A stretch of DNA of 64,000 nt, from the NCBI RefSeq assembly GCF_900129115.1, contig NZ_FQUR01000008.1:186001-250000 (forward strand), in the 5' to 3' direction. The translations under genes and the position numbers were made by a program. The notes beneath the pieces were generated by a model. The model was not told where the DNA came from. It saw only the letters and a program-made list of their open reading frames with translations, and made no database searches. Positions 45,837 through 53,777 of the stretch are shown here, one piece after another (the stretch's first letter is position 1; each line of letters begins with the position of its first letter). Source of the DNA: Thermoanaerobacter uzonensis DSM 18761. Lineage in GTDB: Bacteria > Bacillota > Thermoanaerobacteria > Thermoanaerobacterales > Thermoanaerobacteraceae.

Positions 45837-46691
45837 CTACAAATTATTCATAATTCCTTCTTTTAAATGCATGTATACTAAATTTTTGTCGAAAAATCCC
45901 CCTGTCCATAATTTGAAAGAATAATTAGCTTGATTTACCAACATAGAAAGTCCATTAGAATATTTTATTCCATTTTTTTTAGCATATTTTAAAAAAACAG
46001 TTTCAAGAGGATTATATATAACATCATAGACAAATTTAGCCTTTGAAACTACTTTTTCACTTACAGGTGAATCTTCAACCTTTGGATACATTCCTACGCT
46101 TGTAGTATTAACAAGCATGTCTATTTCTGGTATTTCTTCTACTTCATTTATACTGCAGTAATCACATGGAATCTTAAATTCTTTCTTAATGTACTCTGAC
46201 AAATCTTTTGCTCTCTCAACACTTCTATTAGCAACTATTATCGAATCTATTCCATCTAAAGCAAGTGCGACACAAACAGCCTTAGAAGCTCCACCAGCTC
46301 CTAAAACAACCGCTTTTCTTCTTTCAATTTTTTCCCCTGCTTCTATTAATGAATCTATGAAGCCATAAACATCCGTATTATATCCTTTTAATATTCCTTC
46401 TTCATTAACTACAGTATTGACTGCGCCAATTTTTAATGCTTCTTCTGAGACCACATCTAGGTATTCAATTATTTTCTCCTTATGAGGGACAGTTACATTA
46501 ACTCCTCTTATTCCTAAAGCTTTTACTCCTTTTACCGCTTCTTCAAGCTTTTCCGGTAAAACATCAAAAACTGTGTAGACACAATTTAAATCTAAAGAAT
46601 TAAAAGCATAGTTATGTATTAAAGGCGATAAACTATGTTCTACAGGATGGCCTATAAGACCATATAGTTTAGTATTTGCATTAATTTTCAT
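45837..46691 (-). CDS. aroE: Shikimate dehydrogenase
   Basis: 284 residues. Substrate motif GHPVEHSLSPLIHNYAF, catalytic lysine in NVTVPHKEKI, Rossmann loop VLGAGGASKAV. Reduces 3-dehydroshikimate. ATG at 46691 overlaps the end of yqeG; AAGGA lies 9 bases upstream. Last gene before the c-di-GMP riboswitch of pilB, so read-through from the yqeG promoter reaches the riboswitch. Confidence 0.97.
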   Translation of the reverse strand: MKINANTKLYGLIGHPVEHSLSPLIHNYAFNSLDLNCVYTVFDVLPEKLEEAVKGVKALGIRGVNVTVPHKEKIIEYLDVVSEEALKIGAVNTVVNEEGILKGYNTDVYGFIDSLIEAGEKIERRKAVVLGAGGASKAVCVALALDGIDSIIVANRSVERAKDLSEYIKKEFKIPCDYCSINEVEEIPEIDMLVNTTSVGMYPKVEDSPVSEKVVSKAKFVYDVIYNPLETVFLKYAKKNGIKYSNGLSMLVNQANYSFKLWTGGFFDKNLVYMHLKEGIMNNL

Positions 46692-47181
46692 ATTCCTCAA
46701 TCCTTTTAAGTACGTGTCTTTCTGCCCTTCTCATAAGCTTAGTCCACCCTAATTCCTCTTGAGATAAAGGTTTTACCAAAATAGTGTACAATCCTGCTCT
46801 TTTCCCACCAAAAATATCAGTAAATATTTGGTCTCCTATTAAGGCAGTCTCATTAGGCTTAGCATCTAAAATTTTTAAAGCTTTTTTAAAAGCTCCTTTT
46901 CTCGGTTTAATAGCCCAAGCTATTCCAGGTACACCAACTTTTTCTTTAAACTCATTCACTCTTCTTTTAGTGTTATTTGAAATAAGGCAAATTTTAAATC
47001 CTTCTTTTTTTACTTTTTCAAGCCATTCAATAGTCGTTTTATCGGGAAATTTTGATTTTTGAGGCACTAAAGTGTTGTCAATATCTAAGACAAGACTGGT
47101 AATTCCCTTTTCTTTTAAAAAGTCTAAATTGATATCATAGATATTTTCCACTATAATATCAGGAATTAACTTTTTATACAT
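46681..47181 (-). CDS. yqeG: YqeG family HAD phosphatase
   Basis: 166 residues, HAD superfamily IIIA: motif I VLDIDNTLVPQ near 32-42, CLISNNTK as motif II, and IGDQIFTDIFGGKRAG as motif IV. Related to mitochondrial PGP phosphatase Gep4, so it may dephosphorylate phosphatidylglycerophosphate. Strong promoter immediately upstream. Confidence 0.9.
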   Translation of the reverse strand: MYKKLIPDIIVENIYDINLDFLKEKGITSLVLDIDNTLVPQKSKFPDKTTIEWLEKVKKEGFKICLISNNTKRRVNEFKEKVGVPGIAWAIKPRKGAFKKALKILDAKPNETALIGDQIFTDIFGGKRAGLYTILVKPLSQEELGWTKLMRRAERHVLKRIEEYEN

Positions 47182-47203
47182 ATCTTCACCTCATTTAGTT
47201 AAA

Positions 47204-47233
47204 ATTATATAATAAAAAAAAATAAACTGTCAA
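47204..47233 (-). promoter_or_regulatory. SigA promoter of yqeG-aroE (and pilus operon)
   Basis: TTGACA (47228-47233) and TATAAT (47204-47209) with an 18-base spacer. Consensus hexamers. It should drive yqeG and aroE and, through the riboswitch, pilB onward. Confidence 0.85.
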
Positions 47234-47244
47234 TACAAACAGTT

Positions 47245-47940
47245 TTACATAGAAAGCTCTTTAAAAAGCTTATTTAAAGCCTTCTTCTCAATCCTTGAAA
47301 CATATGATCGAGATATACCTAGCATCTTTGCTATTTCTCTTTGAGTCCTCACTTTTCCATTATATAACCCGTATCTCATTTCTATAATTAACCGTTCTCT
47401 ATTTTTTAAAACGCTGTTCATTTTACTGTACAATTTTTTAATTTGAAGTTTTTTCTCCACTTGCTCTGATATTTCATCTTCCTCTGTGCCAAGGACATCC
47501 ATTAAAGATATCTCATTGCCCTCTTTATCAACACCAATAGGGTCTTGGAGAAAAATCTCTCCTTTCATCTTTTTTTCCGCTCGTATAGACATAAGTATTT
47601 CATTTTCTATACATCTAGCTGCATATGTGGCAAGATGAGTACCTTTTGAAGAATCAAAAGTAGAAATTGCTTTTATAAGCCCTATTGTTCCAATAGATAT
47701 TAAATCATCTATATCTTTACCTGTGCCACTGTACTTTTTAACAACATGAGCTACCAACCTTAAGTTTCTTTCTATTAAAATATTCCTCGCTTCCTCATCA
47801 CCGTTTTTATAAGCCTCTAAATATTTCTTTTCTTCTTCTGGAGTAAGTGGATTGGGAAAAGAGTTGGTGTTTGTCAAGTAACCAAGATTTAAGAGTTCCT
47901 TTACAATTGATGCCAAAATTGCAACAACAACTTCCCACAT
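47245..47940 (-). CDS. sigK: Sporulation sigma factor SigK (intact)
   Basis: 231 residues. Short hydrophobic pro-sequence (EVVVAILASIVKELLNLGYL), then region 2 RNLRLVAHVVKKYSGTGKDIDDLISIGTIGLIKA and region 4 with a terminal helix-turn-helix REIAKMLGISRSYVSRIEKKA. Directs late mother-cell transcription. The gene is continuous: no skin-type interruption. ATG at 47940 after GGGGTGG. Pro-sequence processing fits the presence of spoIVB. Confidence 0.97.
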   Translation of the reverse strand: MWEVVVAILASIVKELLNLGYLTNTNSFPNPLTPEEEKKYLEAYKNGDEEARNILIERNLRLVAHVVKKYSGTGKDIDDLISIGTIGLIKAISTFDSSKGTHLATYAARCIENEILMSIRAEKKMKGEIFLQDPIGVDKEGNEISLMDVLGTEEDEISEQVEKKLQIKKLYSKMNSVLKNRERLIIEMRYGLYNGKVRTQREIAKMLGISRSYVSRIEKKALNKLFKELSM

Positions 47941-47973
47941 TGCCGCCACCCCTTTTTTTAGCATTACACATCT

Positions 47974-47999
47974 ATTATATGTGTTTTATTTAAAATAGT
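47974..47999 (-). promoter_or_regulatory. Candidate SigE promoter of sigK
   Basis: ACTATT (47994-47999), 12 bases, then CATATAAT (47974-47981), close to the SigE -10 CATACAAT. sigK is SigE-dependent in Bacillus. The -35 is only a partial match. Confidence 0.45.
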
Positions 48000-48008
48000 G
48001 CACGTACA

Positions 48009-49616
48009 TCAATATTTCATTATTTTCTCTGCTATTTCTTTGAAAAGAGGGGCAGCTTTAGTTCCTCCAGTATCTCCATTCTTTACAAAAATCGAAATTG
48101 CATATTTAGGCTTATCAAAAGGAACAAAACCTGTAAACCAAGCATGATATATATTTAGCTCCTTGCTAACTTCAGCAGAACCTGTTTTACCAGCACTACC
48201 ATAGGTAGTCTCAGCCCTTTTCCCTGTCCCTTCTTGGTCAATAACCACTTCTCTCATCATTTCTTTTAAAATTTTGGCTGTTTTTTCGCTTATCACTCTG
48301 TAAGACTTTTTTTGAGACAATTTTTCAATTTCTTTCCCTTCTTCATCAACTATTGCAGTCACTAAACGTGGAACATTTCTAACACCGTTATTAGCAATTG
48401 TCGCTGCGATATCAGCTGCTTGAAGAGGCGTCATCAGCACATCTCCTTGCCCTATTGACAAATTCCCAATACCTGCTCCATAAGTATCAGACAATTTAGG
48501 CAATCTCCCTATTTGCTCAGGTATTGGCAGACCATCATCACTTTCTATTCCAAATTTTCTCGCCATCTCCAAAATATTTTTGGCCCCTGTTATTTGCCCA
48601 ATCTTTATAAAAGTAGTATTGCAGGAAACTGCAAAACCTTTTACCATGTTTATTACTCCATGACTTTCTCCTTTGTAATCGTGAAATATTATTCCATTTA
48701 TATCATAACTACCACTGCAATAAAAAGTATCTTGTAAATTCACTTTATTATATTCTAACGCTGCAGCAGCTACTACAATTTTAAAAATAGAGCCAGGGGG
48801 ATACATTGAGACAGCTTTGTTTATAAATTCTTCGTTAGAGCTATTTAAATAAGCTTGAATATTATTTTGGTCAAAATTAGGTCTACTTGCCATTGCAAGT
48901 ATATCACCTGTTTTTATATCTAATACCACTGCTGCTCCATCTACCATATTCTTGTCAAGAACATTCTCTACTGCCTTTTGTATGTGATAATCAAGAGTAG
49001 TTTTTACCCCCAAAACTTCTTTTCCAGAAGTTTTTAACCTTACTCCTAACCCTTTTATATAATCAGTATTATTCCCATCAGTAAACACTGCAATGCTATC
49101 TTCCCTTTTGCTATTTAAAATTCCATCAAAAGTATCTTCTAAACCCATCTTTTTCTCTCCTACATACCCAATTACATGTCTTGCTAAAGAATTTTGCGAA
49201 TACCTTTGAGGCAAAGCTAACTTAAAAATGCCTATAGGTAATTTGGTGTCTAAATTAAATTTAACTTCATATTCCACATAATCTTTTGCACTGCGAAGGG
49301 ACTTTAATACATCCTCATAGTCTACTGCAGCAATCTCACTTATAACCTTAGCGGCTTTTTCTTTGTCAGTTAACATTTTAGGTATCGCAAATATATATTC
49401 TTTATATTCTCTATCTGTAAAAGGAATCATATTCCTGTCGTATATTTCTCCTCTTCTCTCCAAAATTTTAAAGCTTCTAATTTTTTGTTCCACTGCTTTT
49501 TGAGAATAAAAATCTCCTTTGATTATCTGAATGTAAAAAAGCCTAAAAATCAATGTTAACATTAAAATTGACAAAACTACCCTCAAAAAAACAATCCTAT
49601 AATTCCTATTTTCCAT
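48009..49616 (-). CDS. Class B penicillin-binding protein (transpeptidase)
   Basis: 535 residues. N-terminal membrane helix (about 9-30), PBP dimerisation domain, then transpeptidase with the active serine in YPPGSIFKI, SCNTTFIKIG as SxN and AGKTGSAE as KTG. Cross-links peptidoglycan in elongation, division or spore cortex formation. It is next to sigK, which hints at a sporulation role, but no PASTA domain (as in SpoVD) is present. Its ribosome site is inside an inverted repeat. Confidence 0.93.
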   Translation of the reverse strand: MENRNYRIVFLRVVLSILMLTLIFRLFYIQIIKGDFYSQKAVEQKIRSFKILERRGEIYDRNMIPFTDREYKEYIFAIPKMLTDKEKAAKVISEIAAVDYEDVLKSLRSAKDYVEYEVKFNLDTKLPIGIFKLALPQRYSQNSLARHVIGYVGEKKMGLEDTFDGILNSKREDSIAVFTDGNNTDYIKGLGVRLKTSGKEVLGVKTTLDYHIQKAVENVLDKNMVDGAAVVLDIKTGDILAMASRPNFDQNNIQAYLNSSNEEFINKAVSMYPPGSIFKIVVAAAALEYNKVNLQDTFYCSGSYDINGIIFHDYKGESHGVINMVKGFAVSCNTTFIKIGQITGAKNILEMARKFGIESDDGLPIPEQIGRLPKLSDTYGAGIGNLSIGQGDVLMTPLQAADIAATIANNGVRNVPRLVTAIVDEEGKEIEKLSQKKSYRVISEKTAKILKEMMREVVIDQEGTGKRAETTYGSAGKTGSAEVSKELNIYHAWFTGFVPFDKPKYAISIFVKNGDTGGTKAAPLFKEIAEKIMKY

Positions 49617-49617
49617 A

Positions 49618-49664
49618 AAACTTTGCTCCTTTCAGGAAAAAGTATTCCCAAAAGGAGCAAGTTT
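49618..49664 (-). promoter_or_regulatory. Hairpin that includes the PBP ribosome site
   Basis: AAAACTTGCTCCTTT pairs, with one bulge, with AAAGGAGCAAAGTTTT immediately before the PBP start codon. The second arm contains the GGAG ribosome site. It starts right after the trhP stop, so it may also act as a weak terminator. Confidence 0.55.
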
Positions 49665-49668
49665 TAAC

Positions 49669-50886
49669 CTAATTTTTAATTTCTCGACGCAGTATAAAAA
49701 ATTCTTCTACAGGATACTTTACAGGAATTTTTACTATCATTTGAGGATGGGGAGCTACCTCAATCTCATTTCCTTCTTCATCCCACATTTTTTCAATTTG
49801 CTGCTCAAACTCTACTTTAGGACCCATAATCTCAATTTTATCTCCCACAAACATCCTATTTCTTTGCTCTACAACAGCAATTCCCCTGTTTGGGTCATAT
49901 TCTTTTACAATTCCTACAAAATCATGAGTCCGGATATATTTTGAAGACTCATAATTTTGAGCATCAGGACCTGGTTTGCCAAAATAAAACCCCGTGGTAA
50001 ATCCTCTGTGACTTGCTTTAGCAACCTCTTCAAGAAGTTTTTTGTCAAAAACATAATCTCTTCCTTTTTCAAGGTAATCGTCAATCGCCTTTCTGTAAGC
50101 CCTTGTCACTACAGCAACATAGTAAGCACTCTTGTTTCTTCCCTCAATTTTAAAGCTTGTAACTCCAGCCTCAACAAGTTCCGGAATGTACTCTATCATG
50201 CATAGGTCTTTAGAATTCATAATATATGTGCCCCTTTCATCTTCGAAAATGGGCATATACTCTCCTGGCCTTTTTTCTTCTACAAGATAATATTTCCACC
50301 GGCAAGGTTGTGCACATTCTCCTTTATTAGAATCTCTTCCTGTAAGGTAATTACTTAAAAGGCACCTTCCTGAGTAAGAAATGCACATAGCTCCATGGAC
50401 AAATGCCTCTAATTCTAAAGTTTTTGGTGTTTTCTCTCTTATTTCTTTTATTTCCTTTAAAGATAGTTCCCTTGCCAGAATTATTCTTTTTGCACCTAAA
50501 TTATGCCAAAACAGAGCACTTTTATAATTCACATTATTTGCTTGCGTACTTATATGAACATCTACTTCAGGAGCTACTTCTTTTACAATAGAAAAAATCC
50601 CTGGGTCAGAAAGAATAATAGCATCTATGCCAAGGTCAACGACTGATTTAATGTATTCAGGCAATCCTTCCAAATCCTCATTGTGGGGAAAGATATTTAT
50701 AGTAATATATGCTTTTTTTCCACTTTTCCTCACATACTTTATTGCCTCTTTTATCTCTTCAAGGGTCAAACCAACAGAAGCCCTTAAACTATAATGTTTC
50801 CCTCCAAAATATACCGCATCTGCTCCGTAATTTATAGCTATTTTTAACCTTTCCAAATCTCCAACCGGTGCCAAAAGCTCTAACAT
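49669..50886 (-). CDS. trhP: U32 family protein, TrhP-like tRNA hydroxylation factor
   Basis: 405 residues. U32 signature EAFVHGAMCISYSGRCLLSNYLTGRD with the iron-sulfur cysteines, and GECAQPCRW; N-terminus LELLAPVGDLERLKIAINYGADAVYFGG. In Bacillus the homologues YrrN and YrrO (TrhP1, TrhP2) make 5-hydroxyuridine at tRNA position 34; here only one gene is present. It follows trmR, which methylates that product, so the two steps are linked. Confidence 0.9.
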   Translation of the reverse strand: MLELLAPVGDLERLKIAINYGADAVYFGGKHYSLRASVGLTLEEIKEAIKYVRKSGKKAYITINIFPHNEDLEGLPEYIKSVVDLGIDAIILSDPGIFSIVKEVAPEVDVHISTQANNVNYKSALFWHNLGAKRIILARELSLKEIKEIREKTPKTLELEAFVHGAMCISYSGRCLLSNYLTGRDSNKGECAQPCRWKYYLVEEKRPGEYMPIFEDERGTYIMNSKDLCMIEYIPELVEAGVTSFKIEGRNKSAYYVAVVTRAYRKAIDDYLEKGRDYVFDKKLLEEVAKASHRGFTTGFYFGKPGPDAQNYESSKYIRTHDFVGIVKEYDPNRGIAVVEQRNRMFVGDKIEIMGPKVEFEQQIEKMWDEEGNEIEVAPHPQMIVKIPVKYPVEEFFILRREIKN

Positions 50887-50888
50887 GA

Positions 50889-51527
50889 TTATTCCTCCTT
50901 AAAGCTTACCGCTAATCCGTCTCCTAAAGGCAAAATTACCGTGTACAAAGTTTTATCTTGATATAATATTTCTATAAATTCTCTCATTCTGTACACAATA
51001 GTTCTTCTCTTATGTTTTACATTTTTCTCATTTACAACATATCCCTTATACAAAATATTGTCCCACAAGATTACGCCCTCTTTGCTTAAAAGTCTTTTCA
51101 GCTCTTTGTAAAATTCTATATATTGCCCTTTCGCCGCATCTACAAAAATCAAATCGTACATCTTAGTTAAATTTGGAAGAACTTGTTGTGCTTCTCCACA
51201 AATAAGCTCGATTCTATCTTCTACTTTTGCTTTCTTAAAATTTTCTTTAGCTATTTCAGCCAAATTTATATCCCTTTCAATAGTAACTACACTAACTTCT
51301 GAATAAGCTTTTGCCATTATTATAGTAGAATAGCCAATAGCGGTACCTATCTCTAATATATTGTTAGGCTTTTTTAGCTTCACAATAAAACTTAAAAAAT
51401 CAGCGACCTCCGGTTTCGCAATAGGGATATAATTTTCGTAGGCATATTTCTCTATCTCATCTAAAGGATATCCAAATTTATGAGTTATCCCTCTTACAAA
51501 TTTTATATCATTTGGAGTTATTTCCAT
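50889..51527 (-). CDS. trmR: TrmR-like O-methyltransferase
   Basis: 212 residues. SAM motif ILEIGTAIGYSTIIMA near 55-70, FVDAAKGQYIEF and WDNILYKG. Same family as Bacillus TrmR (YrrM), which methylates 5-hydroxyuridine in tRNA to mo5U. The adjacent trhP supports this over a catechol-type activity. 2 bases separate the two genes. Confidence 0.88.
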   Translation of the reverse strand: MEITPNDIKFVRGITHKFGYPLDEIEKYAYENYIPIAKPEVADFLSFIVKLKKPNNILEIGTAIGYSTIIMAKAYSEVSVVTIERDINLAEIAKENFKKAKVEDRIELICGEAQQVLPNLTKMYDLIFVDAAKGQYIEFYKELKRLLSKEGVILWDNILYKGYVVNEKNVKHKRRTIVYRMREFIEILYQDKTLYTVILPLGDGLAVSFKEE

Positions 51528-51539
51528 AGCTCAACCCTT

Positions 51540-52595
51540 TCATTTAGTATTATTATTTTCATTTGCTTCAATTTCTTTCTGAGCTTTTAAATGGTCTTCA
51601 TAAGTTATACTGAAAATATGAGACCCATCTTTCTTTGCAACATAATAGTAAAAGTCATGCTTAGCTGGAAAAAGAGCTGCTTTAATAGATTTAAGTCCAG
51701 GATTGCAAATGGGACCTATAGGAAGTCCATAGTGTTGGTAGGTATTGTAAGGGGAATCTACCTCCAAATCTTTGTACAAAAGTTTATCCTTGTGTTCCCC
51801 TAATGCATATTGTACAGTGGCATCTATTTGTAGTTTCATATGTTTTTTTAAACGGTTGTATATAACACCTGCAATTAAAGGTCTATCTTTATCTACCACA
51901 GCTTCTTTTTCTATCATAGAAGCTATTATCACAATTTGATCAGGTGTCATTCCTACATATTTCGCATTATCCTTTATAGTACTATTATAAACTTGTTGAA
52001 ACCTGTTAAGCATAATATTTATTATTTCTTTTTCGCCAGCCTCTACAGGTATTTGATAAGTATCGGGAAAAAGGTACCCTTCTAATCTACTCGGTCTATC
52101 TTTAGGTATATCTTTAAAAAAATCATAGTTAAAAGTATCTCTTTGTGCAACTTCTAAAAATTTATCTTTATTTACTAATCCTAATTGCGATAACTTATCG
52201 GCTATATCTTTAACAGTATATCCTTCTGGAATCGTCACTTTTATTGTCTCCTCTTGTGCTTTACCTGCAAATATTTTCCTGATTATTTGATCAGTACTCA
52301 TGTTAGGGCTTAAAAGGTATTTTCCTGCTTGTAATTTTCCATCAGTACCTAAAACTTTTGCTCTCCATATAAAAAACCATTCATTCTTAATTAAATTATT
52401 CTCTTTTAATACCTTGGCTATTTGTACGGTAGAATACCCTTTGGGAATATTTACAATCTTTTGAGGTGCATCACTTGTAGTAGTTACTGGTTGAAAAAGA
52501 CTTTGATAGTATACAAAAGCAGAAAAAAAGAAAAAAAGTATAGTTACTACTACCACAGCATATCTGCTTTTTCTTTTGTATTCGACATTATTCAT
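51540..52595 (-). CDS. mltG: MltG endolytic murein transglycosylase
   Basis: 351 residues. N-terminal membrane helix (about 13-32), a LysM-like domain, and the YceG catalytic domain with LEGYLFPDTYQIP, ASMIEKEAVVDKDRPLIAGVIYNRL holding the catalytic glutamate, and LQIDATVQYALG. Cuts nascent glycan strands and sets their length. A TATAAT is present upstream, but the -35 region has been altered by the inserted repeat. Confidence 0.95.
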   Translation of the reverse strand: MNNVEYKRKSRYAVVVVTILFFFFSAFVYYQSLFQPVTTTSDAPQKIVNIPKGYSTVQIAKVLKENNLIKNEWFFIWRAKVLGTDGKLQAGKYLLSPNMSTDQIIRKIFAGKAQEETIKVTIPEGYTVKDIADKLSQLGLVNKDKFLEVAQRDTFNYDFFKDIPKDRPSRLEGYLFPDTYQIPVEAGEKEIINIMLNRFQQVYNSTIKDNAKYVGMTPDQIVIIASMIEKEAVVDKDRPLIAGVIYNRLKKHMKLQIDATVQYALGEHKDKLLYKDLEVDSPYNTYQHYGLPIGPICNPGLKSIKAALFPAKHDFYYYVAKKDGSHIFSITYEDHLKAQKEIEANENNNTK

Positions 52596-52648
52596 TACAT
52601 TTCTCTCCCTTGGGTAGGTATATCTAAATTATATAATTAATTAAAAAT

Positions 52649-52669
52649 AAGTAAGCTTTCCGCTTACCT
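52649..52669 (-). terminator. queT terminator hairpin, duplicated by the repeat element (left copy)
   Basis: AGGTAAGCGGAAAGCTTACTT on the minus strand (stem AGTAAGC/GCTTAC), followed on the minus strand by TATTTTTAA. Identical to 52935-52955. This copy keeps the T run. Confidence 0.75.
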
Positions 52670-52934
52670 CAGACTTAGACAAACTTTCGTAAAGGAGATA
52701 TTTTGCAATCGGTGCGACTTGTTACAAAGCGATAACAAAACTTAGCAAGACAGAGGGCGGAGGCAGGGCCGAAGCCACGGATGGCGGAGGCGGGCACCTT
52801 AAGGCATGGAGGCCGATTGTGCCCGGTACCCTGCCGGAGTCCGAAGGTCGAGCTTTAGTTTTGTCGCTTTGGAACATCGGAACGACGATGCAAAATATCT
52901 CCTTTTAAAATTTTTTAACTTTGTCAACAAACTG
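52670..52934 (-). mobile_element. 265-bp terminator-inserted repeat element, copy 2
   Basis: Inverted relative to copies 1 and 3. On the minus strand it begins CAGTTTGTTGACAAAG and ends AGTCTG. Most bases match the other copies. It occupies the gap between queT and mltG and is flanked by the queT terminator hairpin in direct repeat, 21 bases each side. Confidence 0.88.
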
Positions 52935-52955
52935 AAGTAAGCTTTCCGCTTACCT
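52935..52955 (-). terminator. queT terminator hairpin, duplicated by the repeat element (right copy)
   Basis: Same 21 bases as 52649-52669; first met after queT on the minus strand, now followed by element sequence. Confidence 0.65.
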
Positions 52956-52959
52956 GTTT

Positions 52960-53430
52960 TTATAAAGAATACTTATCTTTTAATCTTTTATATACTGTAA
53001 CCACTACATACCCAAATACACCTGTCACAATAGCTTCACTTAAAGCGATATATAAAGCTACAAGATAATAGGGCATTTTCGTGAAATAACTTACCCATAT
53101 TGAAACAATAATGGCATTTAATATTATAGGAGGCAATATACCTTTGTAAAAGATATTAGTCCTTGATGTAAGGTACGCAGCAAGTAATGTCACTAAACTT
53201 CCACCTAAAATATCGAGAAGTCCAAAAGGGCTTCCTATATTGGCTAATAAGCATCCTATAAAAACCCCCCATATTGCTGCCGGCTCTACCATGGGTAATA
53301 CAACTAAAGATTCAGATATTCTAAATTGAATAGGGCCATAAGAAACACTCCCTAAAAGAATAGTAACAACAAAGTAAATGGCTGCAATGACTCCTGCTTT
53401 TACAATGTACTTAGTATCTATTCTTTTCAT
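52960..53430 (-). CDS. queT: QueT family transporter
   Basis: 156 residues with five to six membrane helices, an ECF-type substrate-binding (S) component: MKRIDTKYIVKAGVIAAIYFV at the start, GPIQFRISESLVVLPM and GSPFGLLDILGGSLVTLLA. QueT proteins take up queuosine precursors with the shared ECF energising module. No preQ1 riboswitch is evident because it directly follows the ylbF-like gene. Confidence 0.9.
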   Translation of the reverse strand: MKRIDTKYIVKAGVIAAIYFVVTILLGSVSYGPIQFRISESLVVLPMVEPAAIWGVFIGCLLANIGSPFGLLDILGGSLVTLLAAYLTSRTNIFYKGILPPIILNAIIVSIWVSYFTKMPYYLVALYIALSEAIVTGVFGYVVVTVYKRLKDKYSL

Positions 53431-53760
53431 CTACTTCATCTCCATCGGTTCCATGATTATTTTTAGTATATCATCCATTATCTTGCCAAGAGTATACTCT
53501 AGAGACAAGTAAGAACTTATCTCAGGATTAAGATTTAATATCTCCCATAGCTTTTCTAACACTTCTTTTTCTTTAGGATCTATTTTTTCCCCTGCTAACT
53601 CTTTAGCTTGTATTTCTAATTGTTTTTTTCTAAAATCTTCTAACATTTTCTTATTTTGCTCATTTTCATTTATTTTTTGATATGCCTCTTTTAAAGCTTT
53701 GTATTCTGGCAACTGTCTTATAGCATTAGCCAGTTCATAAGCTTTATCGTAGACATTCAT
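53431..53760 (-). CDS. YlbF/YmcA family protein
   Basis: 109 residues, all-helical, NVYDKAYELANAIRQLPEYKAL followed by QLEIQAKELAGEKIDPKE. Bacillus YlbF and YmcA form a complex with YaaT that modulates RNase Y; this gene lies directly downstream of RNase J, so a link with RNA decay is plausible. No cluster-binding cysteines are visible. Confidence 0.85.
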   Translation of the reverse strand: MNVYDKAYELANAIRQLPEYKALKEAYQKINENEQNKKMLEDFRKKQLEIQAKELAGEKIDPKEKEVLEKLWEILNLNPEISSYLSLEYTLGKIMDDILKIIMEPMEMK

Positions 53761-53777
53761 ATTTAAGAGCCTCCTGG

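Noticed and set aside
47245-47940. Skin-like interruption of sigK
   Set aside because: The reading frame from pro-sequence to region 4 is continuous.
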